The position numbers and the translations under genes were made by a program. 62,941 bases of DNA from the NCBI GenBank assembly GCA_004553545.1, contig SFLD01000006.1:1-62941 (forward strand). Reading direction: 5' to 3'. The notes below the pieces were generated by a model, which saw only the letters and a list, made by a program, of their open reading frames with translations, did not search any database and was not told the origin of the DNA. The stretch's first letter is position 1. Each line of letters begins with the position of its first letter. Positions 23,110-31,816 of this stretch are shown one piece after another. The stretch is from Clostridiales bacterium (lineage in GTDB: Bacteria > Bacillota > Clostridia > Oscillospirales > Oscillospiraceae).

Positions 23110-24165
23110 ATGAAAAAATTTTTGTGCATGCTCTTCGCGGCCGTAATGGTTCTGTCTCTGGCAGCCTGCGGCAACCAGAACACCCCTGCCGCTTCTGGCT
23201 CCGGTTCTGATTCCGGGAACGGCCAGAAGGGTACCCCCACCTACAGCCTGAAACTCAGCCACTGCATGTCCACCAACTTCTCTTATCATAAGTTCGCCGA
23301 GAAGTTTGCTGAGATCGTCTCTGAGAAGACCAACGGCGATGTTGAAGTCGTGATCTATCCTGCCTCTCAGCTGGGCGGCGAGCGTGAGTCCTGTGAGGCG
23401 GCGCAGCTGGGCACCCTGGACATCGCCATCACGGCGGCTGCCCCCCTCGCCAACTTCTCCAGTGAGTTCGAAGTCTTCAACCTGCCTTTCCTGTTTGAGG
23501 ATCGCGAGCATGCTCACAAGTATCTGGATTCTGAGTACGGTGACGCCAAGCTGGCTTCTCTTGAGAGTGCTGGTCTGGTGGGCCTGGCTTTCGGCGAGAA
23601 CGAATTCTTCGACTGGTTCACGACCTTTGAGGCTACGGAACCTTCCGACTTCCAGGGCAAGAGCATCCGCTGCATGGAAAACAACTGCTATATGGCGTAT
23701 CTCTCTGCTATCGGCGCCAACCCTGTTCCCATGGCTTGGTCTGAGGTCCCTGCTGGTCTGACCAACGGCACCATCGACGGTACCTGCCTGACTCTGCCCG
23801 GCACCTGGGACCTGGGTATGTACAAGGGCAACTACTTCATTAAGGGCGATGTCTGCTACGGTGCGGTTCCCATGGTCATGAGCAAGCTGGTCTACGATTC
23901 CCTGCCTGCGGAGTATCAGGAGATCATGCACTCTGCTGCCAAGGAAGCTGCTGCTTATGAGCGCCAGTGGATCACGGACAACGAGGAGTCCATGCTGAAG
24001 GAAATGCAGGATGCCGGCCTCACTTACATTGAGTGTGACCGCGATGCGTTCATTGACGTGGTGGTGGATAAGGTGTACGGCCAGCTGGTCGGCGACACCA
24101 TCAAGGCGGAAGATATCACCGATATCAACTCCTTCCGTACTACGGATCCCGTTTACGTTCCCTGA
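23110..24165 (+). CDS. dctP: TRAP transporter solute-binding lipoprotein, DctP family
   Basis: Extracytoplasmic receptor that captures an organic acid for the TRAP permease. 351 residues with a lipoprotein signal (lipobox LAAC, Cys20), a Ser/Gly linker, then the DctP domain. The conserved carboxylate-binding Arg sits in QGKSIRCMENN. A hairpin without T-run separates it from dctQ, consistent with higher expression of the receptor. Third-position use is less GC-biased than in the upstream hydroxylase genes. Confidence 0.93.
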   Translation: MKKFLCMLFAAVMVLSLAACGNQNTPAASGSGSDSGNGQKGTPTYSLKLSHCMSTNFSYHKFAEKFAEIVSEKTNGDVEVVIYPASQLGGERESCEAAQLGTLDIAITAAAPLANFSSEFEVFNLPFLFEDREHAHKYLDSEYGDAKLASLESAGLVGLAFGENEFFDWFTTFEATEPSDFQGKSIRCMENNCYMAYLSAIGANPVPMAWSEVPAGLTNGTIDGTCLTLPGTWDLGMYKGNYFIKGDVCYGAVPMVMSKLVYDSLPAEYQEIMHSAAKEAAAYERQWITDNEESMLKEMQDAGLTYIECDRDAFIDVVVDKVYGQLVGDTIKAEDITDINSFRTTDPVYVP

Positions 24166-24206
24166 CCCAGACCGGCAGAAGCCGGTAAGCCAGTAAAATG
24201 ACACAA

Positions 24207-24240
24207 AGGGCGGAGGTGCCCGCCGCGGCACCTCCGCCCT
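24207..24240 (+). repeat. Intercistronic hairpin between dctP and dctQ
   Basis: Inverted repeat GGGCGGAGGTGCC / GGCACCTCCGCCC with no T-run after it. Likely an RNA-stabilising or partial-termination element that sets the ratio of receptor to permease. Confidence 0.5.
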
Positions 24241-24261
24241 GCGCGAGAAAGGTGAAGATCA

Positions 24262-24810
24262 ATGTCAAAAAGTGTATCTGACAACGGAAAGCATACGCTG
24301 ATCCGGAAGATCGATAAAGGCCTCCTGAATGTGGAGAATACCCTGGCTGGTATTGCCTATGCCATCATGGTGATCGTGGTGTTTGTAGGCGTTATCCTGC
24401 GTTACGTTGTGAAGACTCCGAACCTTTACGGTGAGGAGATCTCCCGGTATCTCATGGTTATGTGTGTGTTTCTGGGGATTGCAGCAGGCTGTCGCCAGAA
24501 GGTCCATCTGTCGGTGGAGATGTTTGTGGATACGTTTCCCAAGCCGGTCCGCAAGGTGATCCAATTTATCGTTCGGACGCTGGTGGTCTTGCTTTACGGC
24601 TACCTTACCTATGCTGGTTTTATGATGGTGCAGCAGATGAAGATGCTGGGCCAGACCAGCCCGGCAATGAGACTTCCTATGTGGATCATGTATTGCGTGA
24701 TCGCACTCGGTTTCCTGCTTAGTCTCTTGACGGAAATTATTCTATATATCAATGACCTGTTCTGCCACGGCAGTCTGATCAACGACGAGAAGGAGGAAAT
24801 CAATCTGTGA
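24262..24810 (+). CDS. dctQ: TRAP transporter small permease, DctQ family
   Basis: Small membrane subunit of the TRAP transporter. 182 residues with four predicted membrane segments and the conserved GEEISRYLMV segment after the first helix pair. Its stop overlaps the GTG start of dctM by 4 bases (GTGA), so translation is coupled. Confidence 0.92.
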   Translation: MSKSVSDNGKHTLIRKIDKGLLNVENTLAGIAYAIMVIVVFVGVILRYVVKTPNLYGEEISRYLMVMCVFLGIAAGCRQKVHLSVEMFVDTFPKPVRKVIQFIVRTLVVLLYGYLTYAGFMMVQQMKMLGQTSPAMRLPMWIMYCVIALGFLLSLLTEIILYINDLFCHGSLINDEKEEINL

Positions 24811-26081
24811 TTACTGGTGTGATTTTTGGCACGTTCCTCCTGGCTGTTTTCTTTGGCGTGCCCATTGCGCTTTCCCTGGTTTTGGGTACTGTGGTGCCCC
24901 TGACGCTCTTCAGCAATGTCCCTGTTACCGTAATTATGCAGAAAATGTTCGCTTCCATTGACAGCTATAGCCTGATGGCGGTGCCGTTTTACATCATTGC
25001 CGGCGGCTTCCTGGACAAGGGCGGCGTTTCCAAGCGCCTGGTCAATCTGGCGGATGCACTGGTCGGCTGGCTGCCCGGCGGCCTTGCCGTGGTGACCTTC
25101 CTGGCGTCTGCCTTCTTCGGCGCGATTTCCGGCAGTGCGGCTGCCACGGTGGCGGCCATCGGTGGTCTGCTGTATCCCTCTATGATCGAGCGCGGTTATG
25201 ATCAGCGCTTCTCTCTGGCGACGATCTCCATCGGTGGCATCCTTGGTATTATCATTCCTCCCAGTATCCCGATGGTACTTTTCGGCATTTCTGCCAGCGT
25301 GGACGTCAGCAAGATCTTCATGGGCGGCATCATTCCCGGTATCCTGCTGGTGGTGGCCATGTCTATTTATTCTGTTATTTATGGCAAGCGTCACAATCTG
25401 GAGACCAAGAAGTTTGAGCTCCGTGCTCTGGGCCGTGCGCTGAAGGATGCGATTTGGGCCCTGTTGATGCCCCTCATCATCCTGGGTGGTATTTATGCCG
25501 GCATCATGACTCCCACAGAGGCCGCTGCAGTGGCGATCATCTATGGCCTCATCGTTGGTCTCTGCATCTATCGTGAGCTCTCCGCCAAGATGCTGGTGAA
25601 GATCGTGACCGATGCGGTTGCCAGCTCTGGCCAGATCATGTTTATCGTCGCGGGCGCTTCTGCCTTTGGTTATGTGATGACTCGTGAAAATGTTCCTACC
25701 AAGGTTGCAAACTTCATCACCGGTGTTGCGGGTAACTATTGGGTCTTCTATCTGCTGGTCATCCTGCTTCTGCTCTTTGTCGGTACTTTCATGGAAGTGG
25801 CGCCGGCTACGATGCTGCTTTCTCCCATCCTGGTGCCCTGCATCAGTGCTTACAGTATCAATCCTGTGGTATTTGCGGTCATCTTTGTTTGCTCCTTGGG
25901 CGTTGGCCTCGTGACTCCGCCGGTGGGTCTAAATCTCTATGTGGCGGCAAATATCGGAAGGGTGAAGTTCGAAAAGGTGGTCAGTAAACACCTATTTATC
26001 TACATGCTCTGTTATTTGGCGGTGGTGGTTCTGCTGGTCATTTTCCCGCAGATCGTCAACTTCCTGCCCAGCCATATGTGA
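24807..26081 (+). CDS. dctM: TRAP transporter large permease, DctM family
   Basis: Cation-coupled transport subunit, 424 residues, with about 11-13 membrane segments and family blocks GAISGSAAATVAAIG, GIIIPPSIPMVLFG and VTPPVGLNLYV. GTG at 24807 is the start, overlapping dctQ. With dctP and dctQ it forms a complete TRAP system, presumably importing the acid degraded by the surrounding enzymes. Confidence 0.94.
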   Translation: MITGVIFGTFLLAVFFGVPIALSLVLGTVVPLTLFSNVPVTVIMQKMFASIDSYSLMAVPFYIIAGGFLDKGGVSKRLVNLADALVGWLPGGLAVVTFLASAFFGAISGSAAATVAAIGGLLYPSMIERGYDQRFSLATISIGGILGIIIPPSIPMVLFGISASVDVSKIFMGGIIPGILLVVAMSIYSVIYGKRHNLETKKFELRALGRALKDAIWALLMPLIILGGIYAGIMTPTEAAAVAIIYGLIVGLCIYRELSAKMLVKIVTDAVASSGQIMFIVAGASAFGYVMTRENVPTKVANFITGVAGNYWVFYLLVILLLLFVGTFMEVAPATMLLSPILVPCISAYSINPVVFAVIFVCSLGVGLVTPPVGLNLYVAANIGRVKFEKVVSKHLFIYMLCYLAVVVLLVIFPQIVNFLPSHM

Positions 26082-26192
26082 TGAGAGGGCAATTCAATTA
26101 ACAAGAACTCGCAATGAACTGCTGAGATCAAAATAGAGCGGTTGTTACGGACAAGTGATATCAGCATTAGCTAAGAAAGGGAAGTCACAGCA

Positions 26193-27386
26193 ATGAACAA
26201 AGGAACTTTGGAAGGCATTACCGTAATTGATCTGACCCGGGTTTTGGCGGGGCCGTACTGCACGATGTTCCTCGCGGACATGGGCGCCAACGTCATCAAG
26301 GTGGAAGTCCCCGGAAAGGGTGATGATACCCGCACCTATGCGCCGAGTTTTCACGGGGAAAGCGCTTACTTCATCAATCTCAACCGCAATAAGCGCAGTC
26401 TCACCCTGAATCTCAAGTCCGCCAAGGGCAAGCAGATCCTCAAGGATCTGGTGAAGAAGGCCGACATCCTCATCGAGAACTTCCGCCCCGGCACCATGGA
26501 GAAGCTGGGCCTGGGCTATGACGTGCTGAAGGAAGTCAACCCCAAGCTGGTCTACGGCTGCATCTCCGGCTTCGGCCAGTACGGCCCCTATCATGACCGG
26601 CCCGGCTACGACATCGTGGCCCAGGCCATGGGCGGCCTCATGAGCATCACCGGCTGGCCCGGCGGCAGCCCCACCCGCAGCGGCACCGCCATCGGCGACG
26701 TGCTGGCGGGCCTGAGCCTCACCATCGGCGTGGAGGCCGCCTACATCAACGCCCAGAAGACCGGCGTCGGCCAGATGGTGGACGTGGCTCTGGTGGACAG
26801 CGTGGTCTCCTCCCTGGAGGTCATCAACCAGATCTATCTCGCCAGCGGCCGGATCCCCGAGCGCATCGGCAACCGCTATGAGGCCACCGCTCCCTACGAT
26901 TCCTTCCACGCCAAGGACGGCGACATGGTCATCGCCGCCGGCAACAACAAGCTCTTCGCCCTGCTCTGCGGCGTGATGGGCAAGCCCGAGCTGGTGGATG
27001 ACCCCCGCTTCCTGAACGTCCCCGACCGGGTGGAGAACCAGGCCATCCTGAAGCCCATCATCGAGGACTGGCTGAAGGACTATACCATCGACGAGGCTGT
27101 GGAGATCATCCTGGCTTCCGGCTGCCCCGCCGCTCCCATCAACACCATCGACCGTATCGTGGCCGATCCCCACATTGCCGGCGCCCGGGAGATGTTCGTG
27201 ACGCTGCCCCATCCCACGGCCGGCGACATGAAGATCTGCGGCAACCAGATCAAGCTCAGCGAGACCCCGGTGCAGTTCCAGCGCCCCGCCCCGCTGCTGG
27301 GCCAGCATGAGGAGGAGATCCTCCACGAGATGCTGGGCCTGAACGCCGACGAGGTGAAGGCCCTGAAGGAGGAAGGCGTGCTGTGA
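26193..27386 (+). CDS. Class III (CaiB/BaiF family) CoA-transferase
   Basis: Moves CoA from a donor thioester to a carboxylic acid. 397 residues, the standard family length, opening GITVIDLTRVLAGPYCTMFL. The catalytic aspartate is in GQMVDVALVDSV near residue 190. Its stop overlaps the GTG start of the lyase gene by 4 bases, so it probably makes the CoA ester that the lyase cleaves. The likely donor is acetyl-CoA, succinyl-CoA or a product CoA ester; not determinable here. Confidence 0.9.
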   Translation: MNKGTLEGITVIDLTRVLAGPYCTMFLADMGANVIKVEVPGKGDDTRTYAPSFHGESAYFINLNRNKRSLTLNLKSAKGKQILKDLVKKADILIENFRPGTMEKLGLGYDVLKEVNPKLVYGCISGFGQYGPYHDRPGYDIVAQAMGGLMSITGWPGGSPTRSGTAIGDVLAGLSLTIGVEAAYINAQKTGVGQMVDVALVDSVVSSLEVINQIYLASGRIPERIGNRYEATAPYDSFHAKDGDMVIAAGNNKLFALLCGVMGKPELVDDPRFLNVPDRVENQAILKPIIEDWLKDYTIDEAVEIILASGCPAAPINTIDRIVADPHIAGAREMFVTLPHPTAGDMKICGNQIKLSETPVQFQRPAPLLGQHEEEILHEMLGLNADEVKALKEEGVL

Positions 27387-28285
27387 AAGAGCGGAAGATC
27401 GAGATCATGGAGGTCTGCCCCCGGGACGGGTGGCAGAACCTGCCGGATGTGATCCCTCTGGAGAAGAAGAAGCAGTACATCGACCATATGCTGGCCTCCG
27501 GCTTGAAGTATATGCAGATCTGCTCCTTCGTGAACCCCAAGGTCATCCCCCAGATGGCCGACGCCCAGGAAGTCACCCGCTACTTTCTGGAGAAGTATCC
27601 CGACCGCTGCTTCAACGCCCTGATCCCCAATCTCCGGGGCGCGCAGACCGCGGTGGACTGCGGACTGCGGGAAGTGAGCTTCGTGGTCTCCGCCTCGGAG
27701 AGCCACAATATGGCCAACGTTAAGCGGACCATCGCCCAGTCTCTGGCGGCACTGGACGAGATCTGCGAGAAGCTGCCCCAGCTGGACGTGACCCTCTCCA
27801 TCGCCACCTCCTTCGGCTGCCCCTTTGAGGGGGCGGTCCCGCCGGAAAAGGTGCTGGAGATGGTCCGGCACGGCGTGGACATCGGCATCACCAAGGTGGA
27901 GCTGGCGGACACCATCGGCGTGGGCGATCCCATGCAGGTCTACGAGCTCTTCCGGGCAGTGAAGGAGCGCTATCCCCAGCTGCAGCTCCTGGCCCATATG
28001 CATGACACCCGCAACAACGGTGTGGCCAACAGCTTTGCCGCGGCCCTGGCCGGGGCGGATGTGATCCACGGCGCCCTGGGCGGCCTGGGCGGCTGCCCCT
28101 TCGCTCCCGGCGCCTCCGGCAACACCGCCACCGAGGACCTGGTCTTCCTGATGGAGAAGAGCGGCTTCCGCACCGGTATCGACTTCCCCAAGCTGCTGGA
28201 GGCGGCCAAGGAGATGCGCGCGGAGGTGCCCGGCAACTACAGCGGCCACCAGATCATGATCCAGAGCGTCCCCACCGGCGCCTGA
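27383..28285 (+). CDS. HMG-CoA lyase-like aldol-type lyase
   Basis: 300 residues of the HMGL-like TIM-barrel family. These enzymes split a 3-hydroxy-acyl-CoA bearing a tertiary alcohol into an acyl-CoA and a keto acid. Conserved features are EVCPRDGWQN (catalytic Arg and metal Asp), AHMHDTRNNG (metal His pair) and the GLGGCPFAPGASGN loop carrying the active-site Cys. GTG at 27383 is translationally coupled to the CoA-transferase. HMG-CoA itself is possible, but the neighbouring PrpF and LeuCD-like enzymes favour a citramalyl-CoA or methyl-substituted malyl-CoA-like substrate that would yield pyruvate. Confidence 0.87.
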   Translation: MKERKIEIMEVCPRDGWQNLPDVIPLEKKKQYIDHMLASGLKYMQICSFVNPKVIPQMADAQEVTRYFLEKYPDRCFNALIPNLRGAQTAVDCGLREVSFVVSASESHNMANVKRTIAQSLAALDEICEKLPQLDVTLSIATSFGCPFEGAVPPEKVLEMVRHGVDIGITKVELADTIGVGDPMQVYELFRAVKERYPQLQLLAHMHDTRNNGVANSFAAALAGADVIHGALGGLGGCPFAPGASGNTATEDLVFLMEKSGFRTGIDFPKLLEAAKEMRAEVPGNYSGHQIMIQSVPTGA

Positions 28286-28301
28286 GAAGGGAAGGTTCAC
28301 T

Positions 28302-29558
28302 ATGGGAAAGACTTTGGCGGAAAAGATCCTGGCGCGCTGCGCCGGGAAGGAAAGCGTCAGCGCCGGTGAGATCATCCAGGGCCGGGTGGATATCGCCATG
28401 CTGGATGACACCCTGGGCCCCTGGTATGTGGACCCCGGCCTGAAGAAACTGGGCGCGGACATCTGGGACCGGTCCAAGACCGTTCTCATCTGCGACCACT
28501 ACACCCCCTCCGGCTCCGCAGCCCAGGCCAACGTGGTGAAGTTCAACCGCGAATGGAGCAAGGAGTACAACATCGAGCACTACTTTGAAGAGTGCGGCCC
28601 CTGCCACCAGATCCTGGCGGAGAACTGCTTCGACCTGCCCGGGACGCTGTTGGTGGGCGTGGATTCCCACACCGTTACCGCAGGTGCCTTCGGCTGCTTC
28701 GGCACCGGCATCGGCTCCACCGAGATGGTGGGCGTGCTGGCCACCGGTGAGATCTGGCTGCGGGTGCCCGAGTCCATCAAGATCCAGTGGGAGGGCAAGC
28801 TGGGCAGCCGCGTCATGGGCAAGGACGTGTTCCTGCGGACTATCCGGGACGTGAGCCACTCCGGCGCCACCTATATGGCCATGGAGTTCTGCGGCAGCGC
28901 CATCCGGGACTTGGGCATCGACGACCGCATGTGCATCAGCAACATGTCCGTGGAGGCCGGCGCCAAGGCGGGCCTCATGGCCGCCGACGAGAAGGTGGAG
29001 GCCTATCTCCGGGAGCACGGCAACACCAAGCCCTACTATGTCTTTGAGAGTGATCCCGACGCGGTCTATCACTCCGTCCTCAACTACAAGGCCGAGGAGC
29101 TGGTGCCCCAGGTGGCCTGCCCCCACGCGGTGGACAACGTCCATGACGTGACGGAGATGGCCGGTACCCGCATCGACCGGGCCTATATCGGCTCCTGCAC
29201 CGGTGGCCGCCTGACGGACCTCATCGCTGCGGCGGAGATCCTGCGGGGCAAGAAGCTCACCCGGGACTGCAAGCTGGCGGTCTCTCCCAGCTCCAAGAAG
29301 GTCTGGGAGCAGGCAGCGAAGATGGGCATCCTCAACGAGCTCTCTGAGGCGGGCGCCACCATCCTGGCTCCCACCTGCGGCGCCTGCGTGGGCTATCACT
29401 CCGGCCTGCTGGCGGACGGCGAGAACTGCGCCTCCACCACCAACCGGAACTTCCGGGGCAGAATGGGCAGCCGGGAGGCCGGGGTCTACCTGGTCTCTGC
29501 CGCCACCGCCGCGGCCTCCGCACTGACGGGCCGCCTGACGGATCCCCGCGAGATTTGA
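28302..29558 (+). CDS. LeuC-like hydratase large subunit (3-isopropylmalate/2,3-dimethylmalate dehydratase type)
   Basis: Aconitase-family hydro-lyase large subunit, 418 residues. Cluster cysteines are in GSCTGGR and PTCGACVG, with VGVDSHTVTAGAFG earlier. Together with the small subunit just downstream it forms a heterodimeric 4Fe-4S hydratase. The type includes LeuCD, homoaconitase, citraconase-like enzymes and the DmdAB of nicotinate fermenters. No leuA or leuB lies near, and the catabolic neighbours argue against leucine synthesis. Start ATG follows GAAGGGAAGG. Confidence 0.88.
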   Translation: MGKTLAEKILARCAGKESVSAGEIIQGRVDIAMLDDTLGPWYVDPGLKKLGADIWDRSKTVLICDHYTPSGSAAQANVVKFNREWSKEYNIEHYFEECGPCHQILAENCFDLPGTLLVGVDSHTVTAGAFGCFGTGIGSTEMVGVLATGEIWLRVPESIKIQWEGKLGSRVMGKDVFLRTIRDVSHSGATYMAMEFCGSAIRDLGIDDRMCISNMSVEAGAKAGLMAADEKVEAYLREHGNTKPYYVFESDPDAVYHSVLNYKAEELVPQVACPHAVDNVHDVTEMAGTRIDRAYIGSCTGGRLTDLIAAAEILRGKKLTRDCKLAVSPSSKKVWEQAAKMGILNELSEAGATILAPTCGACVGYHSGLLADGENCASTTNRNFRGRMGSREAGVYLVSAATAAASALTGRLTDPREI

Positions 29559-29571
29559 ATAGGAGGGTACC

Positions 29572-30075
29572 ATGAAACAGGAAATCATCCGTGGCCGCGC
29601 CTACCTGTTCGGCGATAACATCAACACCGATTTCATCAATCCCGCCCAGTACATGGAGCTGCCCATGGATCAGATGATCCAGCACGCCATGGAGGGCGCG
29701 GACCCTGACTTCTCCAAGAATGTCCGTCCCGGCGACGTGATGGTGGCCGGCATCAACTTCGGCTCCGGCTCCAGCCGGGAGACCGCACCCATGGTCATCA
29801 AGGGCAGCGGCATCTCCGTGCTCATCGCCGTGTCCTTCGCCCGGATCTTCTACCGCAACGCCATCAACATCGGCCTGAAGGTGCTGACCTGCCCCCAGGC
29901 CAAGGAGATCGCCCACGGGGACGAGCTGGAGGTGGACCCCATCGCCGGGACCATCCGGGATCTCACCACCGGGAAGGACTACACCTGCACCGCACTGCCG
30001 CCGCACATTCTGGAACTGGTCAATGACGGCGGTCTCATCCCTCATCTGGAAAAGACTCTGAAAAAGAAAGACTGA
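29572..30075 (+). CDS. LeuD-like hydratase small (swivel) subunit
   Basis: 167 residues with the swivel-domain signatures GDNINTDFI near the N terminus and FGSGSSRETAP, which carries the substrate-binding Ser/Arg. Length matches archaeal-type LeuD and DmdB rather than the longer enterobacterial LeuD. It is 13 bases after the large subunit, so the two are co-expressed. Confidence 0.9.
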   Translation: MKQEIIRGRAYLFGDNINTDFINPAQYMELPMDQMIQHAMEGADPDFSKNVRPGDVMVAGINFGSGSSRETAPMVIKGSGISVLIAVSFARIFYRNAINIGLKVLTCPQAKEIAHGDELEVDPIAGTIRDLTTGKDYTCTALPPHILELVNDGGLIPHLEKTLKKKD

Positions 30076-30093
30076 CAGGAGGTAAATGACAGT

Positions 30094-30516
30094 ATGGGAA
30101 AAGTTATGAAAGCCAGGATCATCGCCCGGGGCGGCGTGGTGGAAGGCGAGGCTCTGGTGAGCCCCAAGCCCCTGGGCTTCAACCTGGGCGTGGATGTGCC
30201 CAACGGCATCATCATTGAGCATGGCCATCCCCTGGAGGGCGTCTGCTTCAAGGACAAGGTCTTTGTCTTCCCCAACGGCAAGGGCAGCACCGGCGGCTCC
30301 TACGTGGTCTATCAGCTCATCGAGGGCAAGACCGGACCCATCGCCTTCGTCAACCACAAGACCGACACCATCGTGGCTGCCGGATGTATCATGGGCCGGC
30401 TCCCCACCGTGGATAACCTCTCCGACGAGGACTATCACTCCATTGAGACCGGCGACTGGGTCCGCGTGGACTCCGTCAACGGCACCGTTGAGATCATCCG
30501 GAAGAAAGGGGAATAA
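30094..30516 (+). CDS. Aconitase X swivel subunit (DUF126)
   Basis: 140-residue small subunit of AcnX. It closes over the Fe-S site of the catalytic subunit that starts 3 bases later. The family core is visible: GEALVSPKPLGFNLGVD, then GKGSTGGSYVVYQL and AAGCIMGRLPTVD. It is the only complete swivel gene in the window for two catalytic subunits. Confidence 0.88.
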   Translation: MGKVMKARIIARGGVVEGEALVSPKPLGFNLGVDVPNGIIIEHGHPLEGVCFKDKVFVFPNGKGSTGGSYVVYQLIEGKTGPIAFVNHKTDTIVAAGCIMGRLPTVDNLSDEDYHSIETGDWVRVDSVNGTVEIIRKKGE

Positions 30517-30519
30517 ACG

Positions 30520-31746
30520 ATGTTTTTGACCGATGAAGAAAAGCGGATGCTGAACGGCGAATGCGGCGAGCCGCTTCGCTTTGCCATGGAAATGCTCAGC
30601 ACCCTGGGCGAGATCAATGACGCCGAGAAGATGATCCCCATCAAGTTCGCCCACGTGGCGGGCCTCTCCTACAAGACCCATGGCGAGGCGGGCATCCGCT
30701 GGGCCGAGGGCATGGCGGACATGGGCGCTCGCGTCCGGGTCCCCACCACCTACAATGTCTGCGCCGTGGACCGCAGCCGCGATCTGGGCCAGCCCGACTC
30801 CTGGGTCATCCCCCAGCTGCGGGTGGGCAAGGCCTATCAGCGCATGGGCATCTACGGCACCTCCTCCTGCACGCCTTATATGTATGGCTTCGTCCCCACC
30901 CTGGGCGAGCATGTGGCCTGGGCGGAGAGCTCTGCCGTCATGTTCTCCAACTCCGTCCTGGGTGCCTGCGATAACCGCGAGGGCGGCCCCAGCGCCCTGG
31001 CTGCCGCTCTGGCCGGCCGGACGCCGGATTACGGCATGCACCGCAAGGAGAACCGCTACGGCGACGTTCTCTATAAGATCACTGTCCCCCTGGAGAGCTA
31101 TGCCGATTACGGCGCCCTGGCTACCTATGTCGGCAAGCAGATCAACGACAAGAAGCCCGTCTTTGACAACCTGAACAACCCCAACCAGCAGGAGCTCATC
31201 TGCCTGAGCTGCGGCCTTGCCACCGTGTCCAACAGCTGCATGTTCCACGGCGTGGGCGTGACCCCCGAGGCTCCCACCCTGGAGGCTGCCTTCGGCGGCA
31301 AGACGGACTACGCCATCATCGAGTTCGGCGCCAAGGAGCTGAAGACCGGCTACGAGATGCTCCACAGCGGCAACAACCGCAACATCGACTATGTCGCCAT
31401 TGGCTGCCCCCACGCCACGTTGGACGAAGTCCGCGAGGTGGCGGAGCTGCTGGACGGCAAGAAGGTCCACGAGGGTGTGCAGTTCCTGGTGCACACCAAC
31501 GTCCAGACCAAGGCCATCGCCAAGCAGCTGGGCTTCCTGGACACCATCGAGAAGTCCGGCGCCATCGTGACCCAGGACTTCTGCACCTCCCTGGGCGATC
31601 CCGAGGACTTCGGCGCGCATGTCTGCGCCACCAACTCCTCCCGCATCGCCTTCTACGGTCCCCACAACAACGGCTTTGACGTCTGGTTCGGCGACGCCGC
31701 CAAATGCGTAGACGCCGCCATCAAGGGTCATTGGGATTTCGACTGA
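30520..31746 (+). CDS. Aconitase X catalytic subunit, copy 2
   Basis: 408 residues. Likely Fe-S ligand cysteines are C117 (SSCTPY), C355 (DFCTSL) and C369 (HVCATN), all conserved in copy 1. It ends GHWDFD; the 21 bases encoding this end recur at 49376-49396. It pairs with the swivel subunit encoded 3 bases upstream. Predicted to dehydrate a hydroxy acid. Founding activities of the family are cis-3-hydroxyproline and phosphomevalonate dehydration, neither obviously relevant here. Last gene before a strong terminator. Confidence 0.88.
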   Translation: MFLTDEEKRMLNGECGEPLRFAMEMLSTLGEINDAEKMIPIKFAHVAGLSYKTHGEAGIRWAEGMADMGARVRVPTTYNVCAVDRSRDLGQPDSWVIPQLRVGKAYQRMGIYGTSSCTPYMYGFVPTLGEHVAWAESSAVMFSNSVLGACDNREGGPSALAAALAGRTPDYGMHRKENRYGDVLYKITVPLESYADYGALATYVGKQINDKKPVFDNLNNPNQQELICLSCGLATVSNSCMFHGVGVTPEAPTLEAAFGGKTDYAIIEFGAKELKTGYEMLHSGNNRNIDYVAIGCPHATLDEVREVAELLDGKKVHEGVQFLVHTNVQTKAIAKQLGFLDTIEKSGAIVTQDFCTSLGDPEDFGAHVCATNSSRIAFYGPHNNGFDVWFGDAAKCVDAAIKGHWDFD

Positions 31747-31767
31747 GAGACGAAGCATATGTGAAAA

Positions 31768-31802
31768 ACGCGATCCGGATCATTCCGGATCGCGTTTTTT
31801 TT
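31768..31802 (+). terminator. Terminator of the prpF-acnX locus
   Basis: Stem ACGCGATCCGGA / TCCGGATCGCGT followed by eight Ts. As upstream make it usable by the convergent IclR-type gene too. Confidence 0.9.
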
Positions 31803-31816
31803 GAGATATCTTCCCT

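Noticed and set aside
28302..30075. Leucine biosynthesis leuCD
   Set aside because: No leuA, leuB or ilv genes nearby, and the neighbours are catabolic.
29332..31758. 808-codon antisense frame over LeuD-like and aconitase X genes
   Set aside because: Same GC-driven shadow; spans several genuine plus-strand genes and their junctions.
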